A stretch of DNA of 39,432 nucleotides from Mitosporidium daphniae (lineage: Eukaryota > Microsporidia): the NCBI RefSeq assembly GCF_000760515.2, contig NW_013546412.1, forward strand, positions 1-39,432, in the 5' to 3' direction. Of the stretch, positions 1-9,567 are shown piece after piece. The translations under genes were made by a program, and so were the position numbers. Position 1 is the stretch's first letter. Every line of letters begins with the position of its first letter. The notes beneath the pieces are model-generated. The model had not been told where the DNA came from, made no database searches, and was given only the letters and a program-made list of their open reading frames with translations.

Positions 1-384
1 AGCAAGTTTTCTAAGGAGGATATAGACATTCAATCCTTTTTAGGGATCTACAGTACCCCTCTGTCCAAAGGAATCAATCATGACATTTCATATATCCAAA
101 ATCGAGCAGTTGATCAAAACGAAGGGCTTCTTGTATCGGTCTTAAAGAAATGTCAAATGCTGCTATTTTCCATAATGCTATGGGAGTTCCTTTGTTTTTT
201 CTTCTACTTGTCAAGCTTTAAAATCACTTCACATGAGTGGATCGCTGTCTTTGCCATTCTCTTCACGGTGAACAAAGAAGGCTCTGTTTCCATCTTCAAA
301 TCCATCTATTTAAGTCTTGTATGCACAATCCTTGGCGGCTTAATAGTCAATTCCATGCCTGTATTTACTTTAATAAATCGCTAA
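1..384 (+). CDS. Membrane protein, C-terminal part (5' end outside window)
   Basis: The frame is open from base 1 to the TAA at 382-384, giving the last 127 residues of a protein that starts outside the window. The segment has a soluble stretch of about 50 residues, then about three hydrophobic spans (roughly residues 53-72, 83-92 and 103-120), and ends a few residues after the last span. I do not recognise the family. A small ER or Golgi membrane protein is a fair guess from the topology only. It converges on RPS15, with about 160 bases between the two stop codons. Confidence 0.55.
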   Translation, partial: SKFSKEDIDIQSFLGIYSTPLSKGINHDISYIQNRAVDQNEGLLVSVLKKCQMLLFSIMLWEFLCFFFYLSSFKITSHEWIAVFAILFTVNKEGSVSIFKSIYLSLVCTILGGLIVNSMPVFTLINR

Positions 385-543
385 TTGTATCTATCACTAC
401 ATGTTAACGGCACATCATCATCACCCTCAGCTACTTTTAGCCAGTAGCCGTACACTCTTATTGATTTTAAGATCGCAGGAGCTGAAATTGCTAAAAGTAC
501 CATATCAGCTACTACATACACAAATGGGGTCTCCAGTATAAAT

Positions 544-1054
544 TTATTTAAGAGGAATGAAGCGAGAAGAATGGGTTGCACCGATACCGGGTCTTCCGTG
601 CTTGACAGGCTTGTAGGTGATGGAAAATTCACCAAGATAGTGGCCAATCATCTCTGGCTTAATTTCAACCTGGTTGAAGGTTTTGCCATTATAGACACCA
701 ACATTAGAACCTATCATTTCAGGTACAATAATCATGTCTCTCAGATGGGTCTTAACAACAGCTGGCTTTTCCTGTTCTGTAGATTCGAGCTTGGCTTTAC
801 GAAGGCGTTTTATAAGAGCCATTGGCTTGCGCTTAAGACCACGGGTGAATCTTCTACGGGCGCGTGCATGAAAGAGATCAAGAAGTTGGTTATTTTTCAT
901 CTCCAGCAAATCATCCAGCTCTATTCCACGGAACGAAAATTTTCTGAATGTGCGACGCTTTTTTAGATCAGCTGAATCGTCGGCCTAGGAATTAGTATGA
1001 GATGGATGATATAGGGATCGACTCGTTTATATTTAAGGGAAAGGGACGTACCAT
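544..1054 (-). CDS. RPS15: 40S ribosomal protein S15 (uS19)
   Basis: Component of the small ribosomal subunit head. The exons are 1052-1054 (only the ATG) and 544-984, giving 147 aa against about 145 in animals. The intron 985-1051 is 67 nt, starts GTACGT, and has a TACTAAT branch site just before the TAG. The C-terminal half is almost identical to known uS19, including the [10 protein letters not shown] stretch, [12 protein letters not shown] and the end [10 protein letters not shown]. Without the intron the frame is blocked by a stop upstream of the KKRRTFRKF region, and the splice removes it. Repeated AAATTT-like boxes lie directly upstream of the ATG. The delta-COP stop lies 85 bases upstream on the same strand. 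Confidence 0.97.
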
Positions 1055-1139
1055 TTTCAATAAAATTAAGAATAACTAAAATCAAAATTTATAAAATTTA
1101 AAATTGAAAGGGACAAATTTATTAGTAAAGTAAACCCCC

Positions 1140-2917
1140 CTATATGACAATGTAATCCATTGCGACAAGAGAACACTCATATGAATAATCATCAGTAGAG
1201 AGCGGGGCATTAGTCTCTGTGTCAGAAATCCCCAGGACCTAAATACGGAGTATTAGACAAATTCATGACGAACTTTAAAATCACAGAGACTTTTCCTTGA
1301 AGAAAAGGAGATTGAGACCGGATAAAATCCATCGTCGCTTGAAGAAATTCCAGTCAGGCTAAATTCGATAGTTCCTGATGGCATTTCAGAATCGATCAAT
1401 GGAATTTTCCATTCCAAAAAGCTATTTTCTCGACCGGGAACGACGGAATAGGAGCCAGAAAATTCGGTTACTGTCGGCTGATGTTGACTATACTATCTAT
1501 GAGGGTGATCATACCTTGGGAGAGGAATTCGAATGCACACATTTTCAACAAATGCAGCAATCTTGGTGTTCAACTCATATTCTGCACTGTACGAGTATGT
1601 GCCTGGAGATGAACATTCTGGCCAGCAGTTAACTAGATCATTAAATGGCACAAAACACCAATCAGCGGGATATCGGATTCATCTTTAGACGTGTACCTCC
1701 ATTTAAGGATAGATATCGGTTGTCCTTGCGGAAAAGACTTTTTATGGTCCTTTGGCAAGAGAATAGATTTGCTGTTGAAAGCTGCCTTGTCGATGTTTGG
1801 ATGCGTCTACGAGGTGAGGCAAGTCACGCGAGGAACCTTAAACAACAGACCCTCTCTTTTGGAGTTAAATGAAACAGAAATAGGCGATGTAGAGAAACGT
1901 GGATCATTAACCTAACCCTAAATACAACTGATATCAATACCTGAACAGCAAGGTCCCCTTTCAATTCCAAACTTTCAACGCCGCCACTTTTCAATAGAGT
2001 TAGAGAAATTATTTCAGACACAACCAATTGAACTCTAAAAGTAATCACTTGCACATGTATACTTTGAGCGGCTTGAAACTTGCTCAATTGAAGCAACTTC
2101 GATTTTCTTTTGTACAGGCCCAGAGGTGTTTATCAAAGTGGAGGGAATTTGCGATTTCTTTTTTGAAAGCTGCATTCCCCCCGACTTGGAAGTAGAACCA
2201 GCAACAAAAGAAGATCCATTGTTGTAATTATCTGTCGGTGATTGAGAGGCGGTGTATACCAACTGAGTCGGCATCACTGGCTGGGTTGAAGCGGCCATGG
2301 ACGAGGCGGAAGCTTTTTTCTCCTTCCTAATGGCCTCTAACTGCTTTAGCTTTTCTTTTGCCTTTTCTTTTGTCTCTCTTTCTTTGTCCTTTATAACGAG
2401 GTCCTCCATTTTCTCTGCCTGCGAATACATCTCCAGTGCTGTTTGCACGGCAGAGATCGAGCACGAGTCAGGAATGGAGAGCGGGAAAAATGTCTCATCG
2501 ATAGCATGAATAATAGGGAACACATTACGCATCATATCTTCAAGTCCATGCAGACGATTTTTTTCTCCGGCGATGCTAGAAATAATGGTGGCCAGAGAAC
2601 GAAGTTGCTGAAAATCCAATACAACGTTAGACGTAGGGAGTGTAACCAACACCAAAAATATAGAGCCATCCAATGGCTGAAAGATATATCTACAATTTTC
2701 ATCTTCAATCAGAGAATGATCCAGAGTGGAAGACGACGATTTGGAGCCTGATGTGGCGGCTGGGATTTTCCGTGAAAATCTTGAATACAGAGCCTCTACA
2801 AACGTCTTGCGCATTGAAATAAATTGGCGTGAAAACAACACTTTTCCATCTCTCGAAACAAGCCCCACTGAAATAATACCCTATGCAAGTGAGAAATGAT
2901 CGTTTAAAAGATACCAT
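1140..2917 (-). CDS. RET2/ARCN1: Coatomer subunit delta (delta-COP), eight exons
   Basis: Subunit of the COPI coat used for Golgi-to-ER and intra-Golgi vesicles. Exons on the minus strand are 2915-2917 (ATG only), 2063-2880, 1941-2034, 1837-1911, 1659-1806, 1515-1632, 1274-1487 and 1140-1238, giving 522 aa (human about 511). Introns are 34, 28, 29, 30, 26, 27 and 35 nt, all GT-AG. The N-terminal longin domain has GKVLFSRQF and RYIFQPLDG. A charged coiled linker (about residues 165-195) leads to the mu-homology domain with ISLTLLKSGGVE, THPNID, SILKWR, IRIPLP and LEWKIP, ending MDYIVI. The joins restore the spacing of the animal and yeast proteins residue by residue, so the exon model is strong although most of the C-terminus looks non-coding in a plain reading. 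An AAATTTAATT box lies upstream of the ATG. Confidence 0.93.
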
Positions 2918-2970
2918 TAACAATCAATTAAATTTTGTCAATTCAAAAGGTTTATTAAAATCTTCCCTTA

Positions 2971-3012
2971 CAAGGCTAATTAAAATTTTCCTTTGCAAGG
3001 CTAATTAAAATT
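2971..3012. repeat. Two copies of a 17-nt direct repeat
   Basis: The sequence CAAGGCTAATTAAAATT occurs at 2971-2987 and again at 2996-3012, in the 200-base gap between the divergent delta-COP and kinase genes. A partial third match (ATTGGCTAATGGTTAG) follows. It could be a promoter element or a local duplication. Confidence 0.7.
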
Positions 3013-3117
3013 GGCTTTAGATTTATTGGCTAATGGTTAGTTGTCCACGAGCTCATTTGCTGATCGATGTGTATTACAAGCTAATTTTAAAGCACCCATT
3101 TTATTGATTTCCCGGAC

Positions 3118-4386
3118 ATGCATGTACCCTCATCCTCTTGCCCCGAACTACAGCCAGAAACCAATCCAAATATGCTATCACCGCCATCCTCGCCACTCCC
3201 CCTGCCTACCAGCTACCTTAAAATCGATATTAACAATCCTTCAAAGAATGTTGACGGGACTCCAAAAAACCAGGATGTGTTATTTGCATTCTTTGAAATG
3301 AGCCCAGTAGACGGTGCTTTGTGGAAGGATCTCATCCCTCATTCAATTGACGTTAAGAAAAGGCTCTTTCTTGGACAAGGAAACCATGCAAATGTCTACA
3401 AGGGCTGTGCACCCTTAAAAGAGGCCATTTCTTCAATTAGCCTTTATCCGAAAGACTTGCGCAATAGTAAGACTACCAATGATACCCTGGATGGAAACAC
3501 ATCCGATAATATAGAAAAATTGGCAGTAAAAGTTTTCCATAGAGAAGATCCAAATGCGCTGTTCATTGCACTTCGCGAACTGTACTTCCAATCTGAATTC
3601 TTCAAGTCGTCTCCCTCTCTGGGGTTAAAGGCCTTTGGGGTGCTGATAGTTTATAAAAATTTCATGTTTTTCATCACCAGAACCGACAATGTCAATGCCT
3701 CGTATCTATCGACCGATGATATTAGATATTCTCAAGTTGTTTTGCTGATAGAATTGGGAGAAAATGGCTCACTTGCCAATGTTCCCAAAAAAGTTATCAC
3801 CTCTGATTTTATTTTAAAGACCGGACATCAGCTTTCTTCAATGCTAGTGTCGTTGTTTGAACTGAATTTTATCCATGGTGATATCAAGCCTCACAACCTT
3901 TTTCCTTTTTTTTCGAATCACGGAGGTTTACAAGTTAAATTGGGCGACTTCAGTTCGACAATCAGGCTCTCAACATTGCACTCTCCCGTTCTAATGGATT
4001 CTTGTGGGACGCAGGCTTATTTAGCTCCAGACCTGCTTTTGTCGGCCGTGCCCTCCATTGAGGCCATCAAAGGTGGCGATGCGTATGCCATTGGTGTCAC
4101 CCTATGGTCATTAATTACTGGGTGTTCCCCTTTTGGGGGGATCACTTCATCTGTTCCTAGGCTTATTGCCATTAAAAGAGGGTTTTTTGAGTGTGGACAG
4201 AATCCATGGAAACTGTCATTGTCCAATTCATCTTGTTTACTTTTGCCATCTGGAGAAACAGTTCCTGCTGAGATTTCATGTGCTCTCATCTCCATCATAG
4301 AAGGCTTGTTGCAAGGAGACGCTTCGAAGCGGATCTCACCTCAAGATCTCCTTTATTCTTTCCAGAAGCTTTTAAATTGCTCCTGA
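3118..4386 (+). CDS. Divergent protein kinase domain protein
   Basis: Single-exon protein of 422 aa, mostly one kinase domain from about residue 80. Visible motifs are the glycine loop GQGNHANVYKG, the ATP lysine in LAVKVF, a helix-C glutamate in RELYF, the catalytic loop HGDIKPHNL (HRD with R changed to G, while Asp, Lys and Asn are kept), the metal site GDFSS (DFG with G changed to S), APDLL in place of APE, and GDAYAIGVTLW. All key catalytic residues are there, so it is probably active, but the loop changes put it outside the common kinase groups I can name. The first 60 residues are proline- and serine-rich. It is divergent from delta-COP and convergent with the orphan at 4751-5554. A later Met at 3172 is an alternative start. 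Confidence 0.85.
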   Translation: MHVPSSSCPELQPETNPNMLSPPSSPLPLPTSYLKIDINNPSKNVDGTPKNQDVLFAFFEMSPVDGALWKDLIPHSIDVKKRLFLGQGNHANVYKGCAPLKEAISSISLYPKDLRNSKTTNDTLDGNTSDNIEKLAVKVFHREDPNALFIALRELYFQSEFFKSSPSLGLKAFGVLIVYKNFMFFITRTDNVNASYLSTDDIRYSQVVLLIELGENGSLANVPKKVITSDFILKTGHQLSSMLVSLFELNFIHGDIKPHNLFPFFSNHGGLQVKLGDFSSTIRLSTLHSPVLMDSCGTQAYLAPDLLLSAVPSIEAIKGGDAYAIGVTLWSLITGCSPFGGITSSVPRLIAIKRGFFECGQNPWKLSLSNSSCLLLPSGETVPAEISCALISIIEGLLQGDASKRISPQDLLYSFQKLLNCS

Positions 4387-4750
4387 GTATGCTTAAATTA
4401 AGCATTTCGAGTGTCAGAAATGTTTTAGAGGGGGGAGGGGCATTTTATATTTCCGATATCAATGATATTGCTAATTTATAGCTTATTCTGTCCTTTGAAA
4501 CTTAAAAGATAATTGAGCTACCAATGAATGATTGTATCGCAGTGATTCGATGACGTTGCACCACCATCCTATTGTAACATCTATTAAAATGCTAACTTTT
4601 CGAAAGAAAGTTGTCTGAAAATAAATAAAAGCATTAGGCATTGTAAGAACGCTAGATAATTTTGCCACCAAAATAGAGGCGAAAAAGGGGTGGCACCACG
4701 CTGTAAGTTCTAGATTTATTGTAAAATTTTTGTCTACATGGCGGCCGGCA
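4387..4750. other. Intergenic, nothing recognised
   Basis: Convergent gap between the kinase and the orphan gene. I see AT-rich flanks with AATAAA-like polyadenylation signals (around 4620) and no open frame, tRNA box or structured RNA that I can support. Confidence 0.6.
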
Positions 4751-5554
4751 TTAACCGAGTTTCCCTATGTCACTTGAATAATAATTGGAAAATTCGCATT
4801 CGTCCTCTTCGCTCATCCATAAAAGATTCGGTTGGGCATCCCTAATTATACTCCTGAACAGCGAGATTTTAGAAAATAATTCACACAGTGAAGTCTGTAG
4901 CTCAACAGGGGAAACCATAGAGGCTGACGGTAGGAGTGTCCGGGATAAATATTGAGGAGAGTTTCTTTTCCACATTGTCACATTATCGAGTGTAATTAAC
5001 GACAAAAGGGAATCTGGAAGAGGCTTTTTCTCTACGGATTTTATATCGAGCATTTTGAAAAATAGTTCAAGATTGCACCATGTCTTTCCTAACTCCTTGC
5101 CCACCATGATGGTGTATGGGGAGTTTTTACACTCCATTCCGGGTCCAAACCAATAAAGCTTCGAAACTAGCCCGTGCTTCAGTAGTCTTTTAAAATTAGC
5201 CATCTCAGTCAATTTTTTTGGATAGCCGTGTAGTACTAGCATGATTGCATCAAGAGTTCCAAAAATGATATATTCAAATGGAGGTGTGGAGTACAGGTTC
5301 AGCTTGTCTTTTATGGATTTTTTTATGCCGATATCTATGAAAAGGGGATGCCCCTTGGAAGATCCCCCGGGCGAAGAAAGCAAATGATTGCAAAAGGCAT
5401 CAACATCCCTCCATGATCGAGAAATCGCGAGACTGGATGGAAAGTCCCAGCTGTCCTTCATTTGAGGTTGACGCCAGATCCAAGGAGGTGGCGAGAAAGG
5501 CATCGCAGCAGAGCAAATAGCGGATACGAGCTTTAAAGAAAGGGCAGCCCTCAT
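4751..5554 (-). CDS. Hypothetical protein, possible signal or transit peptide
   Basis: A 267-aa protein starting at the ATG at 5554. An in-frame GTG further upstream is not needed. The first 20 residues are hydrophobic with small and basic residues, which fits a secretory signal or mitochondrial presequence. A conserved-looking core contains FEYIIFGTLDAIMLVLHGYP and a following LVSKLYWFGPG stretch, and the end is acidic. I recognise no family. The start is only 35 bases from the divergent MTQ1/PrmC gene, so the two probably share a promoter. Confidence 0.65.
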   Translation of the reverse strand: MRAALSLKLVSAICSAAMPFSPPPWIWRQPQMKDSWDFPSSLAISRSWRDVDAFCNHLLSSPGGSSKGHPLFIDIGIKKSIKDKLNLYSTPPFEYIIFGTLDAIMLVLHGYPKKLTEMANFKRLLKHGLVSKLYWFGPGMECKNSPYTIMVGKELGKTWCNLELFFKMLDIKSVEKKPLPDSLLSLITLDNVTMWKRNSPQYLSRTLLPSASMVSPVELQTSLCELFSKISLFRSIIRDAQPNLLWMSEEDECEFSNYYSSDIGKLG

Positions 5555-5589
5555 TTTAAAAAATTCGCTCAAGGATTCGCCTGTTTCGC
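5555..5589. promoter_or_regulatory. 35-bp divergent promoter
   Basis: Only 35 bases separate the start codons of the orphan (minus strand) and the MTQ1/PrmC gene (plus strand). The segment contains TTTTAAAAAATTC, a version of the AAATTT-like box seen before many genes here. The promoter role is inferred. Confidence 0.4.
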
Positions 5590-6550
5590 ATGTCCTCACT
5601 TGCTACTATTCGCCGATGGCTCACCCAGCATGCAAAGCATGGAGATGTTTCACAAGAATTTAAGCGCCCACGCAGGCCTGTCAGATGGGTCAATCGAGCA
5701 ACACATGAACATAGATGGCTAAGAAAGCCGATTGCATATATCATTGGTAGGAAGGTCATTTTTCACCTCGCAAGGCACACAACCATTTTGCGGATGGTCT
5801 TTTATTTCAAAGGCTCCGATTTTGATTCCTCGCTGGGAAACAGAAGAATGGCTGCACAAGATCTCTACGGAAATGATTTTCCCGCGCATCTCTCCAAACA
5901 CGCCCCTCCGTGTTATTGATTTCTGTTCAGGTATGAAATGTATTTTTTCTTGAGGAAGCGGATGCATTGGGCTCTCCCTTCTTGGCAGTTTTCTTACCAT
6001 TTTCGGAGGATCTCCCAAAAACATCGCCATCCAACTGATTGACATCGATCCAAAGGCAATGGCCCTTGCTGCTGAAAATATACGGTCGCTTCAAAGGCAA
6101 ATGAAAGTTGATTTTGTCAACCATACGCCAATTGATCTCCAAACAGTGGATTTATTGTCAGAGAGGGATGTCCAAATAGGATTGAATCTGCAATTCTGCA
6201 AATCGATGGAAACCCCAATGGATGTTTGGATTGGAAATCCGCCGTACATTCCGACTGCGGCAATAAATTTGCTTCCTCGCTCTGTAAGATCGTGGGAGTC
6301 GGCCCAAGCACTTGATGGGCTGTGCACAGAGGGCATACATATCCACAAGGCAATAATTTCTCGCGTGCATGGCCTATCAAAGCACTCCAAGATGTGGATT
6401 TTGGTGCTTGAAATTGGCGGGGATCATCAGAGAAAGCCATTGGCGCAGTATATCTCGGGGCTTTTTGGGGCCTCTGCCGTGCCGTCCTTCCATACAGACT
6501 CTTCAGGAAAGACACGCATTCTTGTTTTACAGCCGATCTCCAGCCTTTAA
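5590..6550 (+). CDS. MTQ1: Release factor glutamine methyltransferase (HemK/PrmC/MTQ1 type)
   Basis: SAM-dependent enzyme that methylates the GGQ glutamine of translation release factors. The mitochondrial form is MTQ1. Exons are 5590-5746, 5775-5930 and 5955-6550, giving 302 aa. Introns are 28 and 24 nt. After splicing the order is AYIIG, ILIPRWETEEW (the PrmC LIPRPETE motif), VIDFCSGSGCIGLSLL (SAM site), the acidic LIDIDPKA, the catalytic GNPPYIP (NPPY) and a C-terminal beta-strand region ending in TRILVLQP. The two introns are needed to join the helical lid to the methyltransferase fold. The N-terminal helical domain is short. It converges on the GDA1 gene. A mitochondrial rather than cytosolic role is an inference. 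Confidence 0.9.
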
Positions 6551-6693
6551 AACATGGGTTTATTATTGGTTCCAGCTGATTTAACTTTGTTCCACCTCGA
6601 TGTAATCAAATGAAAAAGATTTAATCAATTGGTAGCTTATGGCAAAATGGCAATGATTTCGCGCTTGTAAGCTTAGCTTTACAATTATAATAA

Positions 6694-8547
6694 TTAATGC
6701 TCCTCTGCTCTAAATAAACTCATTGCCGCACCAAGTGTCCAGCAAGGATATGCATTTCCGATATTTTCCATTTCAATACGCAAAAAAGAGCCAGGCCCTT
6801 TTTTTGGCAAATGAAACCCCTTAGTCATCATGACATAAATGTAGCTTAGATCCAGGCAAAGATTTGGGAGAATTGAGGGATGAGAATTCTGAAAAGCTTC
6901 AAAAATATCGGGGTACCTCGTTTCTGTAAAAAGAGGCGAACATATAATCCTGCCTAGGCGTTCAATGTCACTAAGCGAAATGTCTTTATGAGTAAAAGAC
7001 GAAGGACGGCCTTGGTATGTATTACCGCCGCTGGGGGTTTTCTTAAATATTCTTTTCCATACGAAAGTGAAACCACCTTCAGAGCAGCCATATGTTGGCA
7101 GAAGTCTTAGAATCGGGCCCAGAATTGATGAAAAGTGCGACGACAGATTGATGATTTCGTTTTTTCTTTTCAACATGGAACGAGGAAATGGAACCCCATC
7201 AAAGGAGCATTGAGGGTATTTACAGGACTTTGTGTCCAAAACAGACGAAACGACTGCGTTACACCGACTCCAAGAGGATTGTGCAGAGCTCGTGATATCG
7301 ACATAAGCGGAACTGGGATATTCAGAGGTCTTAGAAACTAATACACTCATGGGCTCGGCTAAAGTACCACTGGTAAAGCAGGGATGGGCAACGATGGCTG
7401 GAAATGTTTTTCCGCTAGCTAAAATGTCCTTTTGGTGCTCAGTGGACGATATGGATACAAACGACGTACCCAGTACGGAATTGCAAATAGATAATAAAAC
7501 TAAAGAGCGGACTGTTTGATAGCCATAGTTAAGAAAAGAGTGCACAAAAAGCAAGTACTGCTTGCCTTGGAATCGCACTGGATGTACAAGGTTAAGAGGT
7601 GGACTGTTCACCGGAAATCCACTGGCAAGGCGAGCATCCATTCTGGCAAGCATTTGGGCCTCCTCTTGAGAAATCTCAGAGATGATTTGCAATGAAACTC
7701 CACCCAGGTCAATAACTGAATTGCTGGATTGTTCCTGCACTTGGATTGAGGTTGAAGAGTTTTTTGCTGATACCAGGGTGATATTGCAACCACAGTCGTT
7801 CAGCAAATTATTGTACAGGAAATTGATCGAAATCCACGCCCATATTCCTTCAGAAATTCCGGATATCAGTTCTACAGAATTTCTCGTGTCGTCGACAAGA
7901 AGGAAAGGGTAATTGGAAAGTGCTTGCCTAGCCCCTGATAAAAGCGCCTCTACTTGCTCTTTTGGAAGGAGTCTGACTCCCGCAGTAGCTCTCAAAGCTA
8001 TAGGGGTAGTTGAGTGCTCATTTTCTGGAATAAGCTTCAAAGCATTTGAGAGCAGCGGGTCGATGAGCTTGGGGCCTATAATGAAGGGACTAGGCGTGGC
8101 AGCTAATGATGAGAATGAGACCGAGATGGATGAGAAATAGTCCTTATGCACTGCAATTAGAAACTCGTTGCAAAATTCTAGCTCATAAATGTGCATTCGG
8201 GTGCCTTGGGACCCAGCATCGATAATGATGGCATGCTTGTTGGCATGTGAAAAATTGTCATGGCTTTTTTCAAGAGGATACGTGTGGCCTTGACACGGAA
8301 TAACATTTTCCGAAATGGAAGCAGGTATGATAACTGTAGATGTCGATATAAAAGAGTCTTTTTGATACAGCACAAGTAAAATAAGAAGTGAGAGAAGGGA
8401 GCAAATTAAGACCGTAATAATGGCAAACTTCCTTTCCCTTTTGGTGCTCGAATTTTGCGATTCAGATACAGCCGGTTCGATATCCAATGAGAAGCTGTCC
8501 AGAGATTCTTTTAAATACTCTTCTGTGATAAAATGCTTCAGCACCAT
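6694..8547 (-). CDS. GDA1: GDA1/CD39 family nucleoside phosphatase
   Basis: Hydrolyses nucleoside di- or triphosphates in the Golgi or ER lumen, normally removing GDP or UDP after sugar transfer. It is 617 aa from the ATG at 8547 without introns. An N-terminal hydrophobic span (about residues 42-62) gives a type II anchor. The apyrase conserved regions appear in order: IIDAGSQGTRMHIYE, ALRATAGVRLLP, GISEGIWAWISINF (catalytic Glu), VIDLGGVSLQI and WTLGAAMSL near the end. A single N-terminal anchor favours a GDA1-like over a YND1-like protein. A long middle region (about residues 280-420) is poorly conserved. AAATTTAAAT lies just upstream of the start. Confidence 0.9.
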   Translation of the reverse strand: MVLKHFITEEYLKESLDSFSLDIEPAVSESQNSSTKRERKFAIITVLICSLLSLLILLVLYQKDSFISTSTVIIPASISENVIPCQGHTYPLEKSHDNFSHANKHAIIIDAGSQGTRMHIYELEFCNEFLIAVHKDYFSSISVSFSSLAATPSPFIIGPKLIDPLLSNALKLIPENEHSTTPIALRATAGVRLLPKEQVEALLSGARQALSNYPFLLVDDTRNSVELISGISEGIWAWISINFLYNNLLNDCGCNITLVSAKNSSTSIQVQEQSSNSVIDLGGVSLQIISEISQEEAQMLARMDARLASGFPVNSPPLNLVHPVRFQGKQYLLFVHSFLNYGYQTVRSLVLLSICNSVLGTSFVSISSTEHQKDILASGKTFPAIVAHPCFTSGTLAEPMSVLVSKTSEYPSSAYVDITSSAQSSWSRCNAVVSSVLDTKSCKYPQCSFDGVPFPRSMLKRKNEIINLSSHFSSILGPILRLLPTYGCSEGGFTFVWKRIFKKTPSGGNTYQGRPSSFTHKDISLSDIERLGRIICSPLFTETRYPDIFEAFQNSHPSILPNLCLDLSYIYVMMTKGFHLPKKGPGSFLRIEMENIGNAYPCWTLGAAMSLFRAEEH

Positions 8548-8915
8548 AGAAGAAACCCGTTTAACCAATTAAATTTAAATAAATTACGTTTACGCAACTA
8601 ATTTAATATTCTACACAAGTTTCATCTCGCTTATCATTCAAATGCATTTTGGGAAATTAAATTTTATTAAAATTTACCGGCTATCGCCAAATCCAAAATG
8701 CATGCTACTTTGTTGACAAGTAAGTGGTCACAAAAGACCATTGTTCTCCGCAAAAATCTACCCTCAACCCTGGTTTTATAAGCGTTACCTGTCAAATTAT
8801 ATGGATTTTTGCACCGATTTTTACTGGCAGTAAATTATATAAGGCGACTTGAATTTATACTGGGCCTTGGATCGGCATAAATATATTAGTGAACATTTAA
8901 TTTTGACTGTTAATA
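8548..8915. other. Intergenic, no gene seen
   Basis: This gap holds the 5' flank of GDA1 (AAATTTAAAT box near 8570) and the 3' flank of the PRELI gene. It is AT-rich. I see no tRNA boxes and no credible reading frame. Confidence 0.6.
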
Positions 8916-9492
8916 TTATGTGCTTGGCTGTGTCCTGGGTGCAAAGAACTTTTCCAAAATGAGCTGAATGCCCTGAGTGGACTTTAAAAGGTTTTCCTTG
9001 AACCTGGAGTAGGAAAACGACTCGAGCGTCTGTCTGAGACCCCATCTAATCTTCGAGGTAAACGTGGCGTTTGTTTTTACAATTGTCCTAAAAAAAGAAA
9101 AAACTGCATACCAGTGCAGATTATCTGGATCGCATTGATAAGTTTGATCTTCAACGACTCTTATCAGCCCTGCATAGGAAATATTTCCAGTTTGGACGGT
9201 CATGATCCTATTTACTGGATCAATGGAAGATCTTTCTACAATAAGCGCCTCTGGCGCGTTTATCAACTAGCCAATGAGAAACCATGCTTACCGATTTGCC
9301 CCATGAAGGAACTGAGGATGTTTTTAAAAGGAGACGCACCGTATGGAGGATGCCATCCGAATCGATGGTCCTGCTCAAAATATCGGATGCCAATACATGT
9401 GTTGCCAGAGGATTTGGGTACTTGAGCCAAAGAGCTTGTGAAACCATTTCCCAGGAAAATTCGTACTTATGTACATGGGAAAAAACCTTCAT
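8916..9492 (-). CDS. PRELI/Ups family mitochondrial lipid transfer protein
   Basis: Family members move phosphatidic acid or phosphatidylserine across the mitochondrial intermembrane space with a TRIAP1/Mdm35 partner. Exons are 9292-9492, 9112-9266 and 8916-9087, giving 175 aa, the usual length. Introns are 25 and 24 nt. The N-terminus MKVFSHVHKYEFSWEMVSQA with KYPNPLATHV is the PRELI signature, followed by DILSRTIDSDG, VDPVN-like IDPVNRIM, and NLHWTIVKTNATF with RFKEN near the end. The second intron has no stop and a length divisible by three, so the unspliced frame stays open. The sequence looks closer to the Ups2/PRELID3 type (PS transfer), but I am not certain. Confidence 0.92.
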
Positions 9493-9567
9493 AAATCAAA
9501 TAAAATTTGGGAAATTATTTTATTTAAATAAACAAGTTAATTAATTAATGGCCTGAAATGTTAAATT

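Noticed and set aside
571-966. Plus-strand 131-codon frame
   Set aside because: Antisense to RPS15, which is almost fully conserved in sequence. Composition follows from the RPS15 codons.
1378-1915. Plus-strand open frames of 74-84 codons that look partly protein-like
   Set aside because: The opposite strand holds the last exons of delta-COP with clear family motifs, so these are shadows.
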